This document shows positions 13,914 to 19,486 of a stretch of 19,486 bases of DNA, one piece after another. This DNA is from GCA-020356105 sp041602815 (GTDB taxonomy: Bacteria; Pseudomonadota; Alphaproteobacteria; UBA8366; JADFVY01): positions 1 through 19,486 of the forward strand of contig JBFIFO010000066.1 in NCBI GenBank assembly GCA_041602815.1, read 5' to 3'. Both the position numbers and the translations under genes were made by a program. The notes beneath the pieces were generated by a model. That model saw only the letters and a list, made by a program, of their open reading frames with translations, did no database searches and was not told the DNA's origin. Position 1 is the stretch's first letter. Every line of letters starts with the position of its first letter.

Positions 13914-14822
13914 TTGAAACAGGGAGCAAGACCATGGCTGGCCATGGCACTGTTCGTGTTGGCCGGCGCCTGTGCAGCCGACGATATTGGACCGGATTAC
14001 GTCAACGTCAGTGAGGAGCAGAGCGGGCTGCTGTTCTATGGGCCTGGTCTCGCGGGGGGATACCGGCAGTTCATTACCGGCACCGACCGCAGGTTCGTGC
14101 GGCGGACGATCGCCAATTACGGACCGCATACCGGCAGTTATCCGTTCGCCCGGATTCGTTATGCCGAGATGCCGGCCGGTCGCCAGATCAAATACGATGT
14201 CGCCGCCCGTGCCACGATCGGGCACTGGGGCCTGTTCAGGGACCGGACCCTCGAAACTGGCGCCTCGGGGACGACATCCAACGCCATCGGCCGCATCGGA
14301 TACGCCACCGCACGCGCCGACGGCGTTGCCTGCGTGATCTGGCGCCAGCCAATTGGACCCCGGGAGAACGGAGGGGCCGGAACCCGGCTCATCAGCGGCT
14401 ATTATTGCCGTGGTGAGGGTCCGATGATTACGGCCGCCGAGGCGGAGTCCATCGTCAAACAGATCGGTCACCGCGAATACGGCCCGATCGAGCCGCCGAT
14501 CGGATGGATCGACACGGGAACGCTTTCGATCGCGGTGATGTGGAAGAACGCCTCGTCGGGCCTGGACCATTTCCGCGGCATCATCCGAGTCCCGAGGGAT
14601 GGCCAGCAGGGAATGATTCATGTCGGGCCGCGGGGCGGACGCAAGTGCAGCGGGCCGCTGGTCCCGGTGGAAGCCCGCGATGGTCGAACGGTGATGAAGT
14701 GGTCGCTGACCTGCAGCGACGGGCTGACGGCCAAGGGTTCCCTGCGATACCGGCAATGGGACGAATACGTCATCGGCGAGGGCGAGGACAGTGAGGGCCG
14801 GGACCTCGCCCTGATCGACTGA
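13914..14822 (+). CDS. Lipoprotein of unknown family (paralog 1)
   Basis: This 302-residue protein is exported as a lipoprotein: lipobox LAGAC with C20, preceded by a short hydrophobic stretch. It starts with TTG, strongly supported by GGGGAGA five bases upstream, 34 bases after the DUF2927-like gene. I do not recognise the family. The mature N-terminus is conserved with the next gene (DIGPDY, FYGPGLAGGYR, FVRRTIA.YGP). Cysteines at 140, 165, 245 and 267 are conserved in both and could form two disulfides. The C-terminal part has a C-x-G...W-x-L-x-C-x-D-G-L-x-A-x-G motif. No catalytic motif is evident. It may be co-transcribed with the HExxH lipoprotein; function unknown. Confidence 0.85.
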   Translation: MKQGARPWLAMALFVLAGACAADDIGPDYVNVSEEQSGLLFYGPGLAGGYRQFITGTDRRFVRRTIANYGPHTGSYPFARIRYAEMPAGRQIKYDVAARATIGHWGLFRDRTLETGASGTTSNAIGRIGYATARADGVACVIWRQPIGPRENGGAGTRLISGYYCRGEGPMITAAEAESIVKQIGHREYGPIEPPIGWIDTGTLSIAVMWKNASSGLDHFRGIIRVPRDGQQGMIHVGPRGGRKCSGPLVPVEARDGRTVMKWSLTCSDGLTAKGSLRYRQWDEYVIGEGEDSEGRDLALID

Positions 14823-14907
14823 CGCGCCGCGATGCGACACACGCCCCCCGCAAATCCGATTGCCGAGACTGTTCCAGGACGGGGGTGTCGTGCTGGCCCG
14901 GTATATG

Positions 14908-14921
14908 GTTGAATAATCAAC
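14908..14921. repeat. Small inverted repeat before second lipoprotein
   Basis: GTTGA and TCAAC flank ATAA about 30 bases before the start codon at 14951. Just upstream, a C-rich and a G-rich block (14835-14890) could pair imperfectly over a long loop. There is no convincing terminator or promoter in this 128-base gap. It may mark a weak regulatory site between the two paralogs. Confidence 0.25.
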
Positions 14922-14950
14922 AACCCATACACGTCATAACGGGGGAGGAG

Positions 14951-15892
14951 ATGATACGGCATGCAAGGAGGATTCTGGTATTGGCCGTTTTCGCGCTTGC
15001 CGGGGCCTGCACCAACGGCGACATCGGGCCGGAATATCTCGAGGTCAGCGAGGTCGAGAGCAGGCTGCAGTTCTATGGGCCTGGCCTCGCGGGCGGTTAC
15101 CGGCTGTTCCTTACGGGAAAGGACAGTCACTTCGTTCGCCGCACCATAGCGACTTACGGGCCGGTATCCGGTGAGTTTCCGTTTGCCCGGATGTATCTTG
15201 CGGAAACACCACCGACGCGGCATTTCACGCGCGTCCGGCCGGTCAAGGAAGGCATCGAACAGTGGGACTGGTTCCGCGGTAAGACGATCGAGATCGGCGC
15301 CAGCGGTGACGCCGTCAACGCCATCGGTCGGATCGAATATGCCGCGGCCACCGCCGACGGCATTGCATGCGTCGCCTGGCTCCAGACCTTCGGTCCGCGC
15401 GAAGGGACCGGCGTTGGAACGCGTGTGCTGAGCGGATTCTATTGCAAGGGGACGGGCACGATGCCCTCTGCCGCTGAAGCCGAATCCATCGTCAGGCTGG
15501 TCGGCCACCGCACATATGGCGCCATCGAACCACCGACGGGCTGGGCAGCGTCGACATCATCGACGGGCCGCACGGGCTCGATTTCGATACCGATTCAGGT
15601 GATTTGGGCCAACAACACGTCCGGCGTCGACATATTCGGCGGCCGGATCCGGATCCCGGACGGCAAGATGAACGGTACCATGAGCCTGGGTGGCGACAGC
15701 GGGCGCCAATGCGAGGGCGTCGTAGACTACGACAGACAGGAGAGCGACAGGCTCTTCATGCGATGGCGTCTTACCTGCGCCGACGGCCTCAACGCCAGCG
15801 GAACCCTGACGATGAAAGACGTCGGGCGCAGCACCTATGTGGTCGGCGAGGGCAAGGACAACAGGGGGCGCAAGGTTTCGCTGATCGACTGA
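14951..15892 (+). CDS. Lipoprotein of unknown family (paralog 2)
   Basis: This 313-residue paralog has signal MIRHARRILVLAVF and lipobox LAGAC (C20). The first roughly 200 residues align without gaps with paralog 1: DIGPEYL, FYGPGLAGGYR, FVRRTIATYGP, ADGIACVAW, GFYCKG and AEAESIV. The cysteines at 20, 140 and 165 are at identical positions, and C254 and C276 correspond to C245 and C267. A Ser/Thr-rich insertion at about 200-212 distinguishes it. A purine-rich GGGGGAGGAG directly precedes the ATG, with unusually short spacing. The frame is open upstream to 14885, but the signal peptide fixes the start. Its stop lies 7 bases from the stop of the convergent SDR gene. Function unknown. Confidence 0.85.
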   Translation: MIRHARRILVLAVFALAGACTNGDIGPEYLEVSEVESRLQFYGPGLAGGYRLFLTGKDSHFVRRTIATYGPVSGEFPFARMYLAETPPTRHFTRVRPVKEGIEQWDWFRGKTIEIGASGDAVNAIGRIEYAAATADGIACVAWLQTFGPREGTGVGTRVLSGFYCKGTGTMPSAAEAESIVRLVGHRTYGAIEPPTGWAASTSSTGRTGSISIPIQVIWANNTSGVDIFGGRIRIPDGKMNGTMSLGGDSGRQCEGVVDYDRQESDRLFMRWRLTCADGLNASGTLTMKDVGRSTYVVGEGKDNRGRKVSLID

Positions 15893-15899
15893 AGCGTCT

Positions 15900-16733
15900 T
15901 CACGTTACCTCCTTTCCCCGGCGCAACGACTCCCAGTCGGCGTCGCTCATCATGTCGCCGATGAAATTGAATTCACCGGCGCCCTTCAGCCATTCGCCGC
16001 CGTCGATGGTCACGACCTCGCCATTCACGAATCCCGACGCGTCCGCCATCAGGTAGCTGGCCAGGTTGGCCAGCTCGATATGCTCGCCGGTCCGGCCAAG
16101 CGGGTTGCGTTTCTCGATCATCGCGGCCAGCTCCGGCTTGGGAACGAGGCGCTCCCACGCACCGGGCGTCGGAAACGGGCCCGGCGCGATGGCGTTCAGG
16201 CGGACGCCGCGGCCGCCCCACTCGACGGCAAGGCTGCGGGTCAGTGCCAGCACCCCGGCCTTGGCCATGGCCGACGGCACCACGTAGGCGGAGCCCGTCC
16301 ACGCATAGGTCGTCACGATCGACAGCACGGTCGCCCTGTGCCCGGAATCGAGCCATCGGCGGCCGCAGCCGACGGTCACATAGGCGGTCCCGTGCAGGAC
16401 GATGCCGAGCACCGCATCCACCGCCCGCGGCGAGAGCGTCTCGGTCCGCGCGATGAAGTTGCCGGCCGCGTTGTTGACCAGGCCGTCCAGCGGCGCGACA
16501 CGCCAGATCTCGTCGAGCATGGCATCGATCGCCGCCGCATCGCGGATGTCGCAGACATGGCTCTCGGCGCCGCCGAGCACCGCGGCCGCCTCCTCGAGCA
16601 CCTCGGGGCGGCGGCCGCAGATCACCGGGACTGCCCCGAGTTCGCGGAACCGCCGCGCCATGGAAAGGCCGAGGCCGGTGCCGCCGCCGGTCACCAGAAT
16701 GCGTTTTCCTGCCAACAGATCCACCTGGAACAT
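15900..16733 (-). CDS. SDR oxidoreductase, 2,4-dienoyl-CoA reductase-like
   Basis: This 277-residue short-chain dehydrogenase has the NAD(P)-binding loop TGGGTGLG (residues 15-22) and NNAAGN (87-92). The usual YxxxK is replaced: K158 is preceded by S154, with Y143 fifteen residues before the Lys. This Tyr/Ser/Lys spacing is that of 2,4-dienoyl-CoA reductases (DECR), which remove conjugated double bases from unsaturated acyl-CoAs with NADPH during beta-oxidation. The NNAAGNF wording fits as well. GGGAGG lies nine bases before the ATG. It is divergent from an acyl-CoA synthetase, consistent with fatty-acid breakdown. A broader SDR role cannot be excluded from sequence alone. Confidence 0.82.
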   Translation of the reverse strand: MFQVDLLAGKRILVTGGGTGLGLSMARRFRELGAVPVICGRRPEVLEEAAAVLGGAESHVCDIRDAAAIDAMLDEIWRVAPLDGLVNNAAGNFIARTETLSPRAVDAVLGIVLHGTAYVTVGCGRRWLDSGHRATVLSIVTTYAWTGSAYVVPSAMAKAGVLALTRSLAVEWGGRGVRLNAIAPGPFPTPGAWERLVPKPELAAMIEKRNPLGRTGEHIELANLASYLMADASGFVNGEVVTIDGGEWLKGAGEFNFIGDMMSDADWESLRRGKEVT

Positions 16734-16930
16734 GGCGCCGCACCTCCCGTCGTTCTCCGCTCGAGGATACTGGTTTAGCAGCGTTCGGGCCTTCTGGCAT
16801 CATCCGTCGAACGGGGCTAGAGTGCATCGGAAGGGTGCGGCCAGCGGGGGCAACGCCGGATGGGTGCGTATCGGGGCTTTGCGATCATGCCACCGGAGTC
16901 GGCGAGCACGCGGACCGGCCCGCCGGGTCC

Positions 16931-18559
16931 ATGCTGAAACGGACTCGCAGCTATGCCGAGGCGGTCACCGCTTTCCGCTGGAACGTTCCCGCCTCATACA
17001 ATATCGGCGTCGATGTCTGCGACCGCCAGCCGGGCAATGCCCGCGCGCTGATCTGCCGCGATGCGGCGGGCCGGATCAGCGAGTACAGTTTCGGCCAGCT
17101 CAAGAAACTCTCGAACAAGCTCGCCAACGTGCTCGTGGCCCGCGGCATGAAACGCGGCGACCGGGTCGGAATCCTGCTGCCGCAGGCGCCGGAGACGGCG
17201 GTCGCGCATATCGCGGTCTACAAGGCCGGCATGATCGCGGTGCCGCTGTTCACCCTGTTCGGCGCGGACGCGCTGGAGTACCGGCTGCAGGCGGCAGGCG
17301 TGCGCGCACTGGTGGCCGATGCCAGCGGGCTGGCCAAGATCGCGGCCATCCGTGACCGCCTGCCGGAGCTCAAGCTGGTGCTGTCGATCGACGGCCCCGA
17401 TGACGGCGCCGAGGATTTCCACGCCCTGCTGTCCCGCGCGTTCGACAGCTTCCAGCCGAAGCTGACGCGGGCCGACGATCCGGCGTTGATCATCTTCACC
17501 TCCGGCACGACCGGCCCGCCGAAGGGCGCGCTGCATGCGCACCGGACATTGCTCGGCCACCTGCCGGGAGTCGAGTTCCCGCACGAATTCTTTCCGCAGA
17601 AGGGCGACCTGTTCTGGACGCCGGCCGATTGGGCCTGGATCGGCGGGCTGATCGACGTATTGCTGCCGGCGCTGCACCACGGCGTGCCCGTGCTCGCTTA
17701 CCGGGCGCAGAAGTTCGACCCCGAGGAGGCCTTCCGCCTGATGACGGAGCACCGGGTGCGCAACGCCTTCATGCCGCCGACGGCGCTCAAGCTGATGCGC
17801 GGCGTCGGCCGGACGCCGCTGTCCGAGGGCTGCCGTCTGCGCTCGATCGGCTCGGGCGGCGAGACACTGGGAGAGGAGCTGCTCGGCTGGGGACGCGAGA
17901 CCTTCGGGCTGACCATCAATGAATTCTACGGCCAGACGGAATGCAACCTCGTGGTCGGCAACTGCGCCGGTCTCATGGAAGTGCGGCCCGGCTCGATGGG
18001 CCGCGCCATTCCCGGCCACCGCGTCGGCATCGTCGACGACGCCGGCAACGAGCTGGCCGACGGCACCGAAGGAAACATCGCGGTCCGCCGTCCCGACCCG
18101 GTCATGTTCCTCGGCTACTGGAACGACCCGGAGGCAACGGCGCGGAAGTTCGCCGGCGACTGGCTGCTGACCGGCGACCGGGGCGTCCGCGATGGGGATG
18201 GCTATTTCCGCTATGTCGGGCGCGACGACGACGTGATCACCTCGGCGGGCTACCGGGTCGGGCCGGGAGAGATCGAGGACTGCCTCGCCCGGCACATGTC
18301 GGTCGCCATGGCGGCAGCCATCGGCGTGCCCGACGCGGTGCGCACCGAGAGCATCAAGGCCTTCGTCGTGCTGCGGCCCGGCTACGAGGGCACGCCGGCC
18401 CTGGCGCGCGAGATCCAGGACTTCGTCAGGACCCGGCTCGCTGCCCACGAATACCCGCGTGAGGTCGAGTTCGTATCCACCCTGCCCCTGACCACCACCG
18501 GCAAGATCATGCGCGGCGAACTGCGGGCCCGGGAAACGGCGAAGCGCGGCGAGGCGTGA
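16931..18559 (+). CDS. Acyl-CoA synthetase (AMP-forming)
   Basis: This 542-residue enzyme activates a carboxylic acid with ATP and CoA via an acyl-adenylate. The ANL-superfamily motifs are present in order: TSGTTGPPKG (190-199), YGQTE (333-337), TGD (414-416) and the catalytic Lys K525 in TTGKIMR. The N-terminus (FRWNVPASYNIGVDVCDR) and the length resemble medium-chain/ACSM-like acyl-CoA synthetases and acetyl-CoA synthetase relatives. The exact chain length is not deducible. A GTG at 16835 is in frame but unsupported; ATG 16931 matches the family start, although the ribosome site is weak. A TGGCAT, 17 bases, TAGAGT pair near 16795-16823 is a faint promoter candidate. It probably works with the divergent reductase. 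Confidence 0.92.
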   Translation: MLKRTRSYAEAVTAFRWNVPASYNIGVDVCDRQPGNARALICRDAAGRISEYSFGQLKKLSNKLANVLVARGMKRGDRVGILLPQAPETAVAHIAVYKAGMIAVPLFTLFGADALEYRLQAAGVRALVADASGLAKIAAIRDRLPELKLVLSIDGPDDGAEDFHALLSRAFDSFQPKLTRADDPALIIFTSGTTGPPKGALHAHRTLLGHLPGVEFPHEFFPQKGDLFWTPADWAWIGGLIDVLLPALHHGVPVLAYRAQKFDPEEAFRLMTEHRVRNAFMPPTALKLMRGVGRTPLSEGCRLRSIGSGGETLGEELLGWGRETFGLTINEFYGQTECNLVVGNCAGLMEVRPGSMGRAIPGHRVGIVDDAGNELADGTEGNIAVRRPDPVMFLGYWNDPEATARKFAGDWLLTGDRGVRDGDGYFRYVGRDDDVITSAGYRVGPGEIEDCLARHMSVAMAAAIGVPDAVRTESIKAFVVLRPGYEGTPALAREIQDFVRTRLAAHEYPREVEFVSTLPLTTTGKIMRGELRARETAKRGEA

Positions 18560-18580
18560 CCGTGGCTCTGGCCGAGACCG

Positions 18581-19486
18581 CTACAGCCGCGCCAGCCGTT
18601 CGGTGAGGAGGGTATAGAAGCCGTCGGCGTCGATCTCGTTGAGCACCAGCGCGTTCGGCGCATCGCCGGTGATGCCCCACCAGTCGACCACGGTGCGGCC
18701 CATGGTCAGCTCCGAGCGCGTCTCGATGCGCACCCGCGCGCGCCGGCCGGCGAACAGCCCCGGCTGCAGGAGATAGGCGATCACGCAGGGGTCGTGCAGC
18801 GGCCCGCCGGGCATGCCGTAGCGGTCCATGTCGAAGCGGTCGTAGAACGCCAGCATGCCGGCGACCGCCGCCGCGACCGGCGTTCCGATGGCGCGGATCG
18901 CGTCGAGCCGCTCCGGCGTGGTGATCGCCTTGTGCGTCACGTCCAGCGGATGCATGACGATCGGCCGGCCGCATTCGAACACGACATGGGCCGCGTGCGG
19001 GTCGACGTAGATGTTGAACTCGGCCGACGGCGTGGTGTTGCCGGGGGTCATCGCGGCGCCGCCCATGAGCACGATCTCGGCGATGTGGGGCAGGATCTCC
19101 GGCGCCTTGACGATGGCCTGGGCGATGTTGGTCAGCGGCCCGGTCGGGCACAGGGTGAGGCCGTCCGGCCCCGCGGCGAGGCATTCCGCGGCGATGAAGT
19201 CGACGGCGTGCCGCGCATCGATCGCCAGCGCCGGGGCCGGCAGGTCGCAGCCGTCGAGCCCGGTCCTGCCGTGCACGTGCTCGGCCGTGACCAAGGGGCG
19301 CAGCAGCGGCCGCGCGCAGCCCGCGAACACGGGCACCTCGGTGCGGCCGGACAGCTCGACGATGCGCCGCGCGTTGGCCTGGGTGAGCGCCAGCGGCACG
19401 TTGCCGGCAACGCAGGTGATGCCGCGGACCTCCAGCTCGTCCGGCGAGGCCAGCGCCAGCAGCAGCGCCACGGCGTCGTCCTGGCC
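18581..19486 (-). CDS. Nucleoside hydrolase (5' end outside window)
   Basis: About 302 residues are visible, from GQDDAVALLLA at the right edge to the stop at 18581. The missing part is short: the family opens with a few residues and DTDPG, the first metal-binding Asp cluster, of which the QDD part is seen. Further family marks are GNVPLALTQAN, GPLTN, VLMGGA, EFNIYVDPHAA and a late active-site His in GPLHDPC. These calcium-dependent enzymes release the base from ribonucleosides (inosine-uridine preferring group likely) for salvage or catabolism. Specificity cannot be fixed from sequence. An internal GTG at 19471 is not the start because homology continues past it. It converges with the acyl-CoA synthetase over 21 bases. 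Confidence 0.93.
   Translation of the reverse strand, partial: GQDDAVALLLALASPDELEVRGITCVAGNVPLALTQANARRIVELSGRTEVPVFAGCARPLLRPLVTAEHVHGRTGLDGCDLPAPALAIDARHAVDFIAAECLAAGPDGLTLCPTGPLTNIAQAIVKAPEILPHIAEIVLMGGAAMTPGNTTPSAEFNIYVDPHAAHVVFECGRPIVMHPLDVTHKAITTPERLDAIRAIGTPVAAAVAGMLAFYDRFDMDRYGMPGGPLHDPCVIAYLLQPGLFAGRRARVRIETRSELTMGRTVVDWWGITGDAPNALVLNEIDADGFYTLLTERLARL

Noticed and set aside
13881..14840. 319-residue open frame on the minus strand over lipoprotein paralog 1
   Set aside because: The plus-strand gene has a lipobox, strong ribosome site and a paralog; the antisense product has none of these.
16994..18448. 484-residue open frame on the minus strand inside the acyl-CoA synthetase
   Set aside because: It is fully antisense to a gene with clear catalytic motifs; the product is Gln/Arg/Ala-rich without recognisable domains. 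Long antisense frames are expected at this GC content.
1..19486. CRISPR array, insertion sequence, prophage or toxin-antitoxin pair
   Set aside because: No repeated spacer pattern, transposase, integrase, phage structural gene or small overlapping toxin/antitoxin genes were seen on either strand.

Overview
The window most likely comes from the chromosome of an alphaproteobacterium, probably a Rhodospirillales-like lineage. Evidence is the 16S rRNA 5' end on the minus strand (bases 1-208), a MipZ division-positioning ATPase, a DUF1489 protein, a SPOR-domain D,D-carboxypeptidase, Pam18-like J proteins and generally high GC. I see no insertion sequence, phage gene, CRISPR array or tRNA. Most of the window is orderly chromosomal gene content with a few poorly described genes.

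Left part (1-4249, all minus strand): the rRNA operon start lies downstream of a roughly 585-base non-coding leader and promoter region. Upstream of that are a DUF1489 protein, a CheY-like receiver overlapping it by ATGA, and HMG-CoA lyase. Next come two adjacent paralogous outer-membrane beta-barrel proteins. A divergent intergenic region (4250-4489) carries a perfect 16-bp palindrome, the promoter of rpmG (ribosomal protein L33) and a 5'-UTR hairpin. rpmG ends in a strong intrinsic terminator and is followed by a penicillin-binding-protein-type D,D-carboxypeptidase with a C-terminal SPOR domain.

Middle part (6168-13128, all minus strand): reading in the direction of transcription, the order is mipZ, a VWA-domain protein, two tandem membrane-anchored J-domain paralogs with Pam18/Tim14-like C-termini, then galU, ugd and a phosphomannomutase/phosphoglucomutase. 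The last three form a tight cassette that makes sugar-nucleotide precursors: the mutase yields glucose-1-P or mannose-1-P, GalU makes UDP-glucose, and Ugd makes UDP-glucuronate for envelope or exopolysaccharide synthesis. The VWA and J genes are translationally coupled and look like one functional unit next to mipZ.

Right part (13190-19486): divergent from mipZ is a plus-strand set of three lipoproteins. The first is a DUF2927-like protein with an HExxH motif, apparently transcribed from a promoter so close that its mRNA would be nearly leaderless, with a palindrome covering the -10 and the start codon. The other two are a tandem pair of paralogous lipoproteins of a family I do not recognise. 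After these come a 2,4-dienoyl-CoA-reductase-like SDR (minus), a divergent acyl-CoA synthetase (plus) and a nucleoside hydrolase cut by the window end (minus). This last block is visibly richer in GC than the middle of the window.

The least explained elements are the lipoprotein cluster (13190-15892) and the mipZ-VWA-J-J cluster (9895-13128).
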